Of a stretch of 33,918 bases of DNA, positions 1 through 8,554 are shown in pieces (position 1 is the stretch's first letter; the number at the start of each line of letters is the position of its first letter). This stretch comes from Hyphomicrobiales bacterium (GTDB taxonomy: Bacteria > Pseudomonadota > Alphaproteobacteria > Rhizobiales > Xanthobacteraceae), in assembly GCA_017305555.1 (NCBI GenBank), contig JAFKKM010000056.1:1-33918 (forward strand), written 5' to 3'. Made by a program: the position numbers and the translations under genes. A model generated the notes under the pieces. The model did not search any database. It was given only the letters and a program-made list of their open reading frames with translations, and was not told where the DNA came from.

Positions 1-232
1 GGATCATGGGGCCTCAGATTTTTTTGGGAGGGTGTGAACCTAGGTCGGGCGGCGGCGACGAAACGCGGCTGGGACCAACATTTCAGCATCGATTCATTTC
101 ACCCAGCGCAGTTGCCTTTGTAGCGCCGCCAATCGTAAAATCGCATACAAGCGAAAATATCGGGTCAGGCGCGTGCCACCAACTATTCGTCGAACGTAAA
201 TAGCTCCTTTGTCGGGACAACCTTATTGAAGG
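1..232. other. Left-edge non-coding DNA
   Basis: I see no convincing gene here. A plus-strand open frame at 6-203 has no ribosome binding site and no recognisable motif. There is no tRNA-like sequence and no match to the tRNA-Arg remnant at the right prophage end, so the left attachment site is not in these bases. This is probably phage DNA downstream of the late operon terminator, but a phage/host border cannot be excluded. Confidence 0.5.
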
Positions 233-263
233 TAAAACGCCCGCCAGCGCTAAGCTGACGGGC
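233..263 (-). terminator. Rho-independent terminator of the late operon
   Basis: Read on the minus strand, GCCCGTCAGC (263-254) pairs with GCTGGCGGGC (248-239) as a 10-bp stem with one G-T wobble and a 5-nt loop. It is followed by GTTTTACC. It lies about 70 bp after the stop of the last minus-strand lysis gene (331-333), as expected for the end of the late transcript. The T tract is short, so termination efficiency is uncertain. Confidence 0.7.
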
Positions 264-330
264 TGGTATCCACGACGAGCCGCAAGGCTGGTTATGGATG
301 CTCTCCGTCCAGCCTGCCATTTTTCTTTCT

Positions 331-636
331 CTACCCCACGTACTCGCCATCGACGCCGTGATGGCCTTTGACCCAGCCGACGCCTTTCCGCAGATCGCGA
401 ATGTCGGCTTCGATCCGGGCAATCCGCGTGTCGGCGTTGTCGAGCCTGGTTTCCGCCACAGCCATCTTCGTCAGGATGCCGGCCATCTGGCGTAGCTCGT
501 ACTGGATGCTGGTGACGTCTTCCTTGAGCCCGGTCACGGTGTTGCGGAGCGTAACGAGGACGGACAATCCGCCGATGAGAATGACGACAATCTGAACCAG
601 ACTGCCGACTGAGATCGTCCAATCGATCGCCATCAT
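331..636 (-). CDS. Membrane-anchored coiled-coil protein of lysis cassette
   Basis: A protein of about 101 residues starting at one of two adjacent ATG codons (636 or 633), preceded by AGGGG. Residues ~7-30 form one hydrophobic helix (ISVGSLVQIVVILIGGLSVL). The remainder is charged and heptad-like (about 35-85), suggesting a coiled coil. It is the last gene of the late operon, 8 bp after the 3-TM holin gene. Single-TM plus coiled-coil proteins occur commonly beside phage holins and may act as holin partners or accessory lysis proteins; no specific family is recognised. It lacks a lipobox and a proline-rich stretch, so a spanin is unlikely. Confidence 0.65.
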   Translation of the reverse strand: MMAIDWTISVGSLVQIVVILIGGLSVLVTLRNTVTGLKEDVTSIQYELRQMAGILTKMAVAETRLDNADTRIARIEADIRDLRKGVGWVKGHHGVDGEYVG

Positions 637-644
637 CGCCGCCC

Positions 645-1037
645 CTATTTCTTGATAATTTTTGCGACGTTCTCGAACGTCCGCTTGCCGAAGTAGAACG
701 CAACGATCAGATTTGCCGTCGTCTCGATCCAGCCGCTGAGCGGATCGGTCGAGCCGAGCCCGAGCACCTTGTCGAAGATCAGGAGCTTGCCGACGTAGAT
801 GGCGACGGCGTACCCCATCAGCTTTTCCGGCTCGTACCACTTGCCGATCTGCGCGATGCGAAGCGCGTTCTGCGCCTCGATCTCGGCCCGCTGCACGTCA
901 AGTTCACGCTGCGCCAGATCGGCGGCAATCCGGTCCTTGTCATTCCCGGCCGCGAGCTTGGCCTTGTAGCCATCGATCACAGCGCCGACGATTGGTCCCG
1001 ACAGGAGCGAGGCAAGCCAGGAGAGGATCGCCGTCAC
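645..1037 (-). CDS. 3-TM holin-like protein (GTA holin type)
   Basis: About 130 residues starting at GTG 1037, whose GTG overlaps the TGA stop of the upstream gene (GTGA), indicating translational coupling. An upstream in-frame start (1094) would overlap the neighbour by 60 bp and is less likely. The protein has a hydrophobic N-terminus (ILSWLASLLSGPIVGAVIDG), a charged helical middle rich in Asp/Arg/Glu (about 25-65), and two further hydrophobic stretches (about 70-88 and 105-117). This layout, including the IVGAVIDGYKAKL N-terminus, resembles the 3-TM holins of alphaproteobacterial phages and gene transfer agents. It would form inner-membrane lesions releasing the lysozyme encoded two genes upstream. 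Family call is by pattern recognition. Confidence 0.75.
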   Translation of the reverse strand: MTAILSWLASLLSGPIVGAVIDGYKAKLAAGNDKDRIAADLAQRELDVQRAEIEAQNALRIAQIGKWYEPEKLMGYAVAIYVGKLLIFDKVLGLGSTDPLSGWIETTANLIVAFYFGKRTFENVAKIIKK

Positions 1038-1234
1038 TTCGCCCACCCGAACTTGCGCGCCATCCAGTAATAGCCCTCGCTCGCCAGAGCACACAGCGCG
1101 GCCCCGCCGTAGCTGATAGCCGCGACCAGATCAGGGTCGTCGAAAATGCCGGTATCGGTTTGGGCGAGGAAGCCCCGCGCCGCAAGATAGCCGCCGAGAT
1201 ACCGCAAGCCGATGCGAATGAATGGTCCCATCAT
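1034..1234 (-). CDS. Small membrane protein in lysis cassette
   Basis: A 66-residue protein starting MM (1234 or 1231), overlapping the lysozyme stop codon (1231-1233) and ending in a GTGA overlap with the holin gene. Two weakly hydrophobic stretches are visible (IRIGLRYLGGYLAARGFL and LVAAISYGGAALCALASEG), so two membrane passes are possible. The tight coupling between lysozyme and 3-TM holin suggests a lysis role, perhaps a second holin or an antiholin. No characterised family is recognised, so function is inferred from position only. Confidence 0.65.
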   Translation of the reverse strand: MMGPFIRIGLRYLGGYLAARGFLAQTDTGIFDDPDLVAAISYGGAALCALASEGYYWMARKFGWAK

Positions 1235-1896
1235 TTCCTCCCGAACAGTTTTGCAATGGCCATGAAAAAAGCCGCCCAGGCGGACGGCGGTTGAACGGTC
1301 TGTGTTGGCATGGGGCTAGGCGGGCCAGCCGTGGCCGCTGGTGAGTCTTTGGGCTTGGCTGGCGCGAAGTATTTGGACACGTCCAATTCGTATCCACGGC
1401 TATAAATCGGCTTGTGGCTGGCGCTCACCGGGAACACCAAAACCTTGCCGTTGGACGAGTAGATGCCGGATTTGAACAGCCGCTGCTCCTTGTCGCGGCG
1501 CTCCGTAATCTCTGGCGGCTTGTGGTAGAGGCTGAACGCCTCCCCGATTTGCTGGGTGGTCCTATCCCGACATAGGTTAGCCAGATTGCCGGGCCCCACG
1601 TTGTAGCAGAACGAAACGAGCGCATCGAACTGCGCTTGGTTCAGCAGGTTGCTACGGGCCAACGGGAGCGCCCGCACTGGCGCAACGTATGCCCCAATCC
1701 GGTCCTTGAACATCTGAATGGCCTGATCGATGGTGATATTTCCCATGGTTTTAGGGTCTTTCCCATCGTACTTCGTGATGCCGACGCCGATGGTCCACAC
1801 CCCGACGCTATCGAGGTAAGGCGACAGGCAGACGCCCTCATGGCTCATGATCTCGATGAGCCCTTTGGTGGAGATGTCACGGACGCCATCGGCCAT
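1231..1896 (-). CDS. Phage lysozyme, T4-like (GH24) endolysin
   Basis: A 221-residue muramidase cleaving peptidoglycan at lysis. The start at 1896 has GAGGA nine bases upstream; a longer in-frame reading to 2022 has composition unlike protein. The T4-lysozyme catalytic pattern E-x8-D-x5-T is present as Glu20 (SHEG), Asp29 (YLDSVG) and Thr35 (WTIGVG). The segment FDALVSFCYNVG (about 98-109) is the conserved GH24 helix. Residues from about 180 are a Pro/Ala/Ser-rich linker ending in a short amphipathic/hydrophobic tail (AWAAFFMAIAKLFGRK), possibly membrane-interacting. No N-terminal signal or SAR segment is seen, so export probably depends on the holin genes immediately downstream. Confidence 0.93.
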   Translation of the reverse strand: MADGVRDISTKGLIEIMSHEGVCLSPYLDSVGVWTIGVGITKYDGKDPKTMGNITIDQAIQMFKDRIGAYVAPVRALPLARSNLLNQAQFDALVSFCYNVGPGNLANLCRDRTTQQIGEAFSLYHKPPEITERRDKEQRLFKSGIYSSNGKVLVFPVSASHKPIYSRGYELDVSKYFAPAKPKDSPAATAGPPSPMPTQTVQPPSAWAAFFMAIAKLFGRK

Positions 1897-2099
1897 AGGT
1901 TCTCGTCCTCTGAATTGGAGGTTGGTCTGGTTTGGTTGGTGTGGTAGGCAGGTCGCGTGGTGACGGCGTGATAACCGGCCCGCAAGGCAGCAGAGGTTCC
2001 CCGCTAGGCCGGGTGGCCCCACGAATAAATCGCTAGAAGCAGCGCGGAGTCATGATCCGTGTGGCGGTCAATAATGGGGGTCAGCACCTCTGCTGCTGA

Positions 2100-2142
2100 T
2101 TATCAACCACCCGGCACCAGCCGGGCAGCGCAGAGGGCTGCC
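2100..2142. other. GC hairpin before the small plus-strand gene
   Basis: CCCGGCACCAGCCGGG (about 2110-2125) is a perfect 6-bp inverted repeat with a 4-nt loop, lying between the lysozyme gene and the small plus-strand gene. No T tract follows on either strand, so it is a weak terminator candidate; it could also be an mRNA structure. Confidence 0.3.
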
Positions 2143-2355
2143 ATGAGTCGATTGTTCCGTCGATTGCGGAGTCTTGTTCTCGGATCGAAGTGGGAAGTGG
2201 TTGCCGTATCAGAACCGACACATTTGATATCCGGCGAAGTCGTTGAACGAACATGGGTCAAGCGGCGCATTAACCCTCACACACTCAACCCGGAATACAC
2301 CTCGGCCTCTCTCGAAGAGGCGGAAGCAGCGCAGTTGACGTGGGCGATCAGATAG
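2143..2355 (+). CDS. Small hypothetical protein, opposite strand to late operon
   Basis: A 70-residue protein on the plus strand between the tail fibre and lysozyme genes. The chosen ATG (2143) has GAGGG about six bases upstream; an earlier in-frame start at 2059 lacks a good site. The first 15 residues are basic (SRLFRRLRSLVLGSK), followed by a mixed, protein-like sequence with an acidic end (SLEEAEAAQL). No family is recognised. Its strand, unlike all nearby late genes, and its position at the fibre/lysis junction, a common site for accessory genes, suggest a moron expressed from its own promoter. It could also be a chance open frame. Confidence 0.5.
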   Translation: MSRLFRRLRSLVLGSKWEVVAVSEPTHLISGEVVERTWVKRRINPHTLNPEYTSASLEEAEAAQLTWAIR

Positions 2356-2370
2356 CGCCGTCGGCGCCAC

Positions 2371-3957
2371 TCAGTCGTAAAAACCGGTGCCGACACCGGC
2401 GGCATCGCCGGGAAAGTAATTAGGATCGCCGCTTTGCGTGTGAATGATCGCGGTCGAATCCACGTTGTATCGTTTGCCGTAGCAGGCCCCGGAGAATATA
2501 CCGCCCTTGTGATCGATGAAGCCGCCATAACGGCTGTTAGCGAAAGCGCTGAAACCGGGCGCGTTCGAAAGCGTGACAGTATAGTTACTTTCACCGTCGA
2601 TGTAGCCGCCGATCACGACGGACAGATGGTTCTCCGCGGAACTGGTGATCTTGTAGTTCGACCGGATCAGAATCTGACCTTGACCAGACGCGTACATGTG
2701 AGCGCCGACCGTAACGCTGTAATCCATGTCCAAGGAACCGATCACCGTTCCGTTGTCGACAGCGGCAACGGCATGAGTGTTCAGTGAACGGAGTTGCATC
2801 CCTGTAATGCTGAAAACCGCTCCGGCTTGTCCCAAGATGGCGATCCCGCCGGAGCCGTCGCGCACCGTGCGACTTCCGTGGTTGGTCACGTCGCCCTCGA
2901 TCGTCAAATCATATATATCGCGAACACCCTTGACCTTCGAGGTGGCTTTTAAGATGCGATATTCACTTGTCGTGGCGGCCATCTTGATCTTCAGATTACA
3001 TTCGTTCGTATCGAGCAGCAGGGCGCGCCGGTAGGCTTCGTTCAACGTCCACACAGCTTTGGTCGGGAATAGCCCGCTGTTGGCATCGTTTCCGTTATCG
3101 TTGTCGACGTAAATGACCGTGTTGCCGCCGAGCTTGACGTAATCCGGACGCCGCATCGTGAAGTAGTTCGACCCATCGCTGACGATCACGACCGATTGAT
3201 GAAACCCGACATAGACGATGTTCGTCGAAGAGCCATCAAGTCCCGCGCCACCTGAAACACCGATAACGAGCGGCTGGGAGTCGGCGTTGTAGATTTCGAG
3301 CCGCGTTTTGTTCGGCAGGATTGCCCCGGGCGCGCCAGGAAGCAGATCCGCCATAGGTGCGCCGGCGTTGGATCGGATGAGAAACAGATTGTCGTCACCC
3401 ACCGTGAACGCATGGTTTGCGCCCGCTATTGCCGATGGGGCAACAGGTACGCCGAGATTGTAACGCGCTACGGCCGGGCTCGGCACATCAGATAAGTTTG
3501 CGCCAGGCTGCAGGCCGTATGGCGACGAGATGGACACCCACAAGCCGGATTGCTTTTCCCACGTCTTGCCAGTCGACTCTTGAAAGGCAATCTGAAGCTC
3601 GTTGCCGTATGACGGATCAGGCTCGGTTTCAGTCGGCCCAACAAAGAAAAAATAGCCGGCCTTATTCGTCGCTGCGACGATGTCCTTCACATCTTCCGCC
3701 ACTTGCACATCATCGAAACGACGAGAGGCGTTCTGGTAGATCACGTAGCTGGCGCCAGCCGCGGTCGGCCCCGTCCACGCCGTAATCGTCAACTGAGTTG
3801 CTGACACGACGTCGACGATACGGGCCATGACGCCAGCAATGATAAAATCATCGCCTTCCCGCGCGTTGCCCCCGGTCCAGATCGTGCCGGCACCAGCGAC
3901 AGTCGTGCCGTCCGCATCAACGGAAACGGTCCCGGTCGAATAGCTTGGTAGTGCCAT
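2371..3957 (-). CDS. Tail fibre / tailspike-like protein with beta-helix
   Basis: A 528-residue structural protein. The N-terminus (MALPSYSTGTVSV, with GTIWTGGNAREGDD) resembles the virion-attachment start of many phage fibres. Near residue 280 the segment IYVDNDNGNDANSG plus TLNEAYRRALL is the classic lead-in to a pectate-lyase-like right-handed beta-helix, and the remainder is rich in short Gly/Asn/Ser/Thr beta repeats. It therefore probably forms a trimeric receptor-binding fibre or tailspike. No catalytic residues for a glycan hydrolase can be assigned by eye. It lies just downstream of the tail tip gene and a 74-residue protein, with a 1-bp separation from the latter. Confidence 0.8.
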   Translation of the reverse strand: MALPSYSTGTVSVDADGTTVAGAGTIWTGGNAREGDDFIIAGVMARIVDVVSATQLTITAWTGPTAAGASYVIYQNASRRFDDVQVAEDVKDIVAATNKAGYFFFVGPTETEPDPSYGNELQIAFQESTGKTWEKQSGLWVSISSPYGLQPGANLSDVPSPAVARYNLGVPVAPSAIAGANHAFTVGDDNLFLIRSNAGAPMADLLPGAPGAILPNKTRLEIYNADSQPLVIGVSGGAGLDGSSTNIVYVGFHQSVVIVSDGSNYFTMRRPDYVKLGGNTVIYVDNDNGNDANSGLFPTKAVWTLNEAYRRALLLDTNECNLKIKMAATTSEYRILKATSKVKGVRDIYDLTIEGDVTNHGSRTVRDGSGGIAILGQAGAVFSITGMQLRSLNTHAVAAVDNGTVIGSLDMDYSVTVGAHMYASGQGQILIRSNYKITSSAENHLSVVIGGYIDGESNYTVTLSNAPGFSAFANSRYGGFIDHKGGIFSGACYGKRYNVDSTAIIHTQSGDPNYFPGDAAGVGTGFYD

Positions 3958-4182
3958 TTATTGAGCCTCCACGGGAACGGCAACAACGGGCTGCGTTCCG
4001 CCCTGTCTCACAACATTGACCGCGACCGGCGCAGGCCCAACCACGGCAAAATCACCGAAGTGCTGGCTCGCGATGCGAATGGCAAACTCCGATGCATCCG
4101 CCTCGTTGTCGAACATGCCGAAGCACCGTTGCGATCCGCCGTCCTGAGACAAATCGGTTCGCACGACGAAGTAAAACCTCAT
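3958..4182 (-). CDS. Small hypothetical protein between tip and fibre genes
   Basis: A 74-residue protein with start at 4182, two bases past the stop codon of the tip gene (4185-4187), and stop abutting the fibre gene start. It begins MRFYFVVRTDLSQDGGSQRC and has a central EADASEFAIRIASQHFGDFAVVG, ending with a valine/proline-rich tail. The compact alpha/beta look and tight coupling argue for a real tail-associated protein, such as a fibre adaptor or assembly factor. No named family is recognised. Confidence 0.65.
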   Translation of the reverse strand: MRFYFVVRTDLSQDGGSQRCFGMFDNEADASEFAIRIASQHFGDFAVVGPAPVAVNVVRQGGTQPVVAVPVEAQ

Positions 4183-4184
4183 CG

Positions 4185-7100
4185 TTATCTCCTGAAATCT
4201 TCGACAAGCATCGTGCAGTAGTAAAGGTCAGCAAACGCATTTGAAGCACTGTCGTCTGTCGCCTTCACATTGCGTAGCGTGAACGTATTCGTTCCTGCCG
4301 CGAGGCCCGTCTGCACGTGTTTGATGGTGAACGGCTGATAGAGTCGGTATGCGCCACCCTCAATAACGCAATCCCAATAGAAGCGCCGGACGTTCGTTCC
4401 GTTGATATTCAGTTGCAGAACGACCTTGGCGTCAGTGATGCTGTTGCCGCCAAGAGGTTTGATCCATTGACCGCATATCGTGACGATGGCCGTTCCCGAC
4501 CGAATATCGACACTCTCACCATTGAACACGTAAATGTCAGAGTTGGCGGATGTGATGGTGACCGGTTCATTGTTGTAGAACGGCTTCACATTCGAAACCG
4601 CGTTAGCAATGATCTGATCGATACCGACGCTATTGATGGCGAGCTTTGACGTGTTCACCGACAATGCGTCGAGCGTGACCGTCGTGATCGCGCCGGCCTG
4701 GATCATCCGCGTGATGACACCGCCATCGACGAACATGTCGCCGCGCAAGACTGACTTTGCTACACCGTTGACATTAGCGATTGTGTAGACCGGCACAGGA
4801 TCGCCGCCCGCTGCATCCGGAAACGTCACATAGAAATTGTTCGCATTTATCGCGAACGACGACGTGTCGTTGCTGTCGGTAAACAGAACAATCCCAGCGA
4901 CGCTACGCCGGCCAAGACTATCGACCGTTACCCCAATTGCCCATTTGCCGGCGGCGTAGCCGTCGAGTTGCGCTATTGAGGCCGTATGTCCGGATACTTC
5001 TGACGTGATCGATCCGGACGGTCCGATCTTCGCGGTGACCTCATCACTCAGTTCTCCAACCGCGACATGCGCGTCGGCCGCGACTTGCGCCGTCTGGTTT
5101 GCCTGACCTTCCGCACCATTGGCGCCCGCGAACAGCCGGCTGATATTCTCGGCCATAGCGGCATCGGCATTTGCTGCTGTGGTCTGGACGCTTTCAATCA
5201 AGGCCTTGTTGGTGCCGTACAGCGACGATTGCTGCGACCGGACCTCTTTCTTGTCAAGAAATGTTCGCGAGAGCGCCTGAGCGAGATTCTTGTTTGTGAT
5301 CGCGAGTTGCTTCCAGACGTCAGTGAAATTGTTCTCCATGATGGAAGACTGCTGACGGATCGCCTCGTTGAGCGAACCCCACGCTACCGCATTGGACATA
5401 ATCTCGATCGTCGGAGCTTCGACGGAGACCTGTGACCATGGGCCCGGGAACTGACCGACCGCCTGCACTCGCAACGTCAGCCCGCCCAGCGTCACGAACT
5501 TCTCGAACTTCGTATCGGTGCCCTGATAAACCTCGACCCACGAATTGCCGGCGTCGTAGCTGACTTCGGCCCGATAGTAGAACGCGCCGGCCGTCGGAAA
5601 CCAGCTTGCAGTCAGCTGCGGCTCGGCGACACCCTGACCGAACCGAGCGTTAAGCCCGACAATCAGCGGCGCACTGTCGTTCTTTGGGAACTGTCCGATA
5701 GGCAGGATTGGCGGATCGCCGAGATCTGTCGCGTGGACCCGCTCATCGTCGATGACGATGGAGAGCGTGAACGTCTCGCCGTTCGGCTGGCCGGTTAGGA
5801 CCTTGACGAGCTTGGACTGGTTGTCCGCTGTGCCGAGCGCATAGGTCGGATATTCGCCGCCGTCGGCGCGTAGCAGCACGTTGTCGAGCGCGATGCCCTG
5901 CTGACTCTCAACCGTCACTAGATCACCGCCGTCCAAGACGGCGAAGTTGTCGTTGTCGCCCCTGCTGACGCGGATCGGCCCGAACTCCTTTCCGTTCGGC
6001 CGGCGCAGCCGGATATAGTGCTGTTCTCCGACAATCCATTCCGGCGCCGGATCGAGCGACAACGTGAGTCCGTCTCTTGCGGTGACGACGCCGGCATAGC
6101 CGTAGTCTTGCGGCAATTCCGATTGCAGGCGCAGCGTCTGCCCCATCGTAATGGCGCGGCCCTCGTACTCGCAGCCGATCGAGCCCGCTTCGCGCCGATA
6201 GATGGAGCAGAGATAATAGAACGCACATTCGCGGTAGGCATGATTGCGGTTGACGATGCCGTTGACGCGCTTGGTTTCCGGCCGTGTCGCCGTGAAAATC
6301 TCGGTGTTTGGCGGATACTGGACGGTCGCCGGCAGCCAGGTGTTCTCGTCGATGTATTCGATGATGACCGCGTCCGGGTCTTCCTCGCCCAGCATCGTGT
6401 AATCGAAGGACGTGCTGTCGCGGACGATCTCGCGATCGGTCAGCATCATAGTCGGGACCGTGTCCCATTGGTCACGCACCAGCGACAGCGTATCGCCCAG
6501 CCACATATGCCGCGCGCGCGACGGGATCAGCGCAGTGTCGAACGCCTCCGGTACGGCAATGGCCGACTTGAACACGTAGTCGAAACTGTCGCCGCGCGAG
6601 GCGCAGCCGGCGGCGTGATTGACGATGGCATTGACGTCGGTCTTGAAAACCTGCACCTCGGCGCCGTACTGCGCGTTGGTAGCCATATCGAGCAGCGCCC
6701 ATGCCGGGTTTCGCGTTGCCTGAAGCACGAACTGGCCCGCGACCGCATCCCACACCGGCAGTTTGCGTGTGCCGGTCACACCGAACTTGAACGAGCCTTG
6801 GGTGGTCTCGGTCGCCTTGATGCGGATGGCGATCGTCGAAACCGGGAAGATATTGTCGCCGCGGAGATAGGCGCGGAGCCCGGCCCAGACCACCTCAGCC
6901 GCGCCCTTGTTGTCGGCCGGCACATCGGTCGTGCGGCGGAAGCGGACCTGGTACCGCCCCTCCGGACAACCCACCAGCAGCGTCTCGCGGATCGGCGCGC
7001 GCGAGGCATACGACCGCGTGACCGAACCGAGTTGCACCCAATCGCCGATCGGCGCGCCGGCATCGTCGACCGCCTGCCGCTCCGCAACGACCGTGACGCT

Positions 7101-8138
7101 AAAGCTAGTCGTCTCGCCTTCATCATTCGTGGTGTAGCAGCCGGCCGGAAAGACGTAGTCGACGGCGATCTGATATGCCTCCGTCTCAGGTGCGTTCGCG
7201 ACGTAAGGACCGATCCAGCTATAGTCATGAGGAAGTTGCTGGCCGCTGACCTCATCGGATTGCGTGACGTTGACCGGAAAGAGTGTCACCGGTTCATTCG
7301 GCTCGTAGAACCTAATCACCGCTGACGAGAATGCTGGCAACACGCCGTCGACCGGATTCCAGAACGGTGTGTCGCTAATCGACAGCCCTTCGTAGTCCAT
7401 GCTGCCCATGGTGGTGGACAGCAGCACGTTCAAATATTGATCATTCCCTTGATATTCACCCCAGGCCGTGGCTGAGAGGTCGGAGTAGTCCTTCAGCCGC
7501 CCGTACCAGACCGGCAGCGGCTGTCCGAGTCGCGCACGATTGCCCTGCACCGACGCCGTGTAAATCTGATCGGTCGGCGTTCCATCGTTGGTCGCGCCTT
7601 GTTTGGGCGCCACCAGTGCATTGACAAGTAGCGCGCCACCGAGGCCGATCGCGGCGGTCGCCAGACCGGACGCGATCGTGAACGCTGTGGTGCCCGCCGT
7701 GAAGCCGAGCCCGCTCGCCACCATGCCGCCGAGCGGGCCGGCGAACGCCGCCACGGCGATCATCGCGACCAGGCCGAGGACCTGCTTGCCCTGCTTGCCG
7801 TCGCCGCGCGGAAACGACACGAACCTGACATTGTCGTTCGCGGCGATCTTGGTCCGGCGCCAATCTTTCCGCAGGACGGCCTCTCCATTGACCTCAAGGA
7901 TCGTCGGAAGACGCTTGCGGAATTGCCAGCCGTAACGCGGGTCACGATGAGCCCAGCCGGTCCGGCGCAGGAACGTCGTCACCGTCTCGCCCTTGCGCGG
8001 GACCGCCTGCGCGATCTCGAGGCCAGGCGCGACGACATGCAGCACCGGTCGACGCACGGACGCGCCACGCCGTTCACGGCGCGCGCGGGAGCGCTCTACC
8101 GGCATCTTGGCCGGGAGTTTCGGGAGAGGTGCGTGCAT
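4185..8138 (-). CDS. Tail tip / host-specificity protein (gpJ-like, gpI-like N-terminus)
   Basis: A 1317-residue tail tip protein equivalent to lambda gpJ/TipJ. Residues ~30-110 look like a beta-grasp domain (LHVVAPGLEIAQAVPRKGET, then ILEVNGEAV and NVRFVSFPRG), followed by a Gly/Ala-rich hydrophobic region (about 118-180; VLGLVAMIAVAAFAGPLGG), features found in lambda gpI and in fused TipJ proteins. The central part (about 190-800) has the gpJ hallmarks LPVWYGRLKDYSDLSA and YLNVLLSTTMGSMDYEGL, fitting the hub domains. Fibronectin-like sequence follows, then a DUF1983-like C-terminal fibre part (TASIAQLDG, KWAIGVTVDSLGRRSVAG). It forms the cell-contacting end of the tail and should determine host range together with the fibre encoded next. 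Confidence 0.9.
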   Translation of the reverse strand: MHAPLPKLPAKMPVERSRARRERRGASVRRPVLHVVAPGLEIAQAVPRKGETVTTFLRRTGWAHRDPRYGWQFRKRLPTILEVNGEAVLRKDWRRTKIAANDNVRFVSFPRGDGKQGKQVLGLVAMIAVAAFAGPLGGMVASGLGFTAGTTAFTIASGLATAAIGLGGALLVNALVAPKQGATNDGTPTDQIYTASVQGNRARLGQPLPVWYGRLKDYSDLSATAWGEYQGNDQYLNVLLSTTMGSMDYEGLSISDTPFWNPVDGVLPAFSSAVIRFYEPNEPVTLFPVNVTQSDEVSGQQLPHDYSWIGPYVANAPETEAYQIAVDYVFPAGCYTTNDEGETTSFSVTVVAERQAVDDAGAPIGDWVQLGSVTRSYASRAPIRETLLVGCPEGRYQVRFRRTTDVPADNKGAAEVVWAGLRAYLRGDNIFPVSTIAIRIKATETTQGSFKFGVTGTRKLPVWDAVAGQFVLQATRNPAWALLDMATNAQYGAEVQVFKTDVNAIVNHAAGCASRGDSFDYVFKSAIAVPEAFDTALIPSRARHMWLGDTLSLVRDQWDTVPTMMLTDREIVRDSTSFDYTMLGEEDPDAVIIEYIDENTWLPATVQYPPNTEIFTATRPETKRVNGIVNRNHAYRECAFYYLCSIYRREAGSIGCEYEGRAITMGQTLRLQSELPQDYGYAGVVTARDGLTLSLDPAPEWIVGEQHYIRLRRPNGKEFGPIRVSRGDNDNFAVLDGGDLVTVESQQGIALDNVLLRADGGEYPTYALGTADNQSKLVKVLTGQPNGETFTLSIVIDDERVHATDLGDPPILPIGQFPKNDSAPLIVGLNARFGQGVAEPQLTASWFPTAGAFYYRAEVSYDAGNSWVEVYQGTDTKFEKFVTLGGLTLRVQAVGQFPGPWSQVSVEAPTIEIMSNAVAWGSLNEAIRQQSSIMENNFTDVWKQLAITNKNLAQALSRTFLDKKEVRSQQSSLYGTNKALIESVQTTAANADAAMAENISRLFAGANGAEGQANQTAQVAADAHVAVGELSDEVTAKIGPSGSITSEVSGHTASIAQLDGYAAGKWAIGVTVDSLGRRSVAGIVLFTDSNDTSSFAINANNFYVTFPDAAGGDPVPVYTIANVNGVAKSVLRGDMFVDGGVITRMIQAGAITTVTLDALSVNTSKLAINSVGIDQIIANAVSNVKPFYNNEPVTITSANSDIYVFNGESVDIRSGTAIVTICGQWIKPLGGNSITDAKVVLQLNINGTNVRRFYWDCVIEGGAYRLYQPFTIKHVQTGLAAGTNTFTLRNVKATDDSASNAFADLYYCTMLVEDFRR

Positions 8139-8143
8139 GTCGA

Positions 8144-8554
8144 CTAGTTCGTCTCGAAAAATCTTAGTTGCCGCCAGCCTTGCTGACGGAGTGCAAGCGG
8201 CGTCTCAAAGCAGACGCCCGCATGTTCGTCGCAGTGGATGATCTTGCCTTCCGGCTTCATCCAGACGCCGATGTGTCCAGGTATCCGCAGGTGCGCCATG
8301 AGGCACAAAGCACCGTCCTGAGCAGCAACAAGACCACCCGGCCCTTCCGGGACTTCGCACCAGTTGGCGCGCTCACCGTGACCGTCGAAGGCTTCCAGAA
8401 CCCAGCGCTTGGATAGGTCGGCCGGCACGGACACGGCGGGCAACATCCGGCCAAACAGTTCGCGCTGGACATGACAGGCGAAGTCCCAGCAATTGCCATC
8501 GCGCCACGACCACGGCTGGCCGATCAGCGCGGCGAGGAAATCGGAACGGATCAT
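8144..8554 (-). CDS. NlpC/P60-family tail tip peptidase (gpK-like)
   Basis: A 136-residue protein of the NlpC/P60 papain-like cysteine peptidase fold used by lambda gpK-type tail proteins, either for peptidoglycan penetration or tail tip assembly. The candidate nucleophile is Cys22 in GNCWDFACHVQ, with candidate His94 in IPGHIGVWMKPEG and a further polar His107. Its ATG overlaps the stop of the upstream gene (ATGA), and it directly precedes the gpJ-like gene, the usual gene order. Length matches single-domain phage NlpC/P60 proteins. Confidence 0.85.
   Translation of the reverse strand: MIRSDFLAALIGQPWSWRDGNCWDFACHVQRELFGRMLPAVSVPADLSKRWVLEAFDGHGERANWCEVPEGPGGLVAAQDGALCLMAHLRIPGHIGVWMKPEGKIIHCDEHAGVCFETPLALRQQGWRQLRFFETN

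Noticed and set aside
6-203. 65-codon plus-strand frame at the left edge
   Set aside because: No upstream signal and low-information sequence.
1-330. attL in the left part of the window
   Set aside because: No stretch matches the tRNA-Arg remnant, so the duplicated core is not here.
6018-7325. Long plus-strand open frame (435 codons) opposite the tail tip gene
   Set aside because: Arg-rich, no recognisable motif and no ribosome binding site; lies wholly antisense to a gene with clear family features. High GC makes such frames common.
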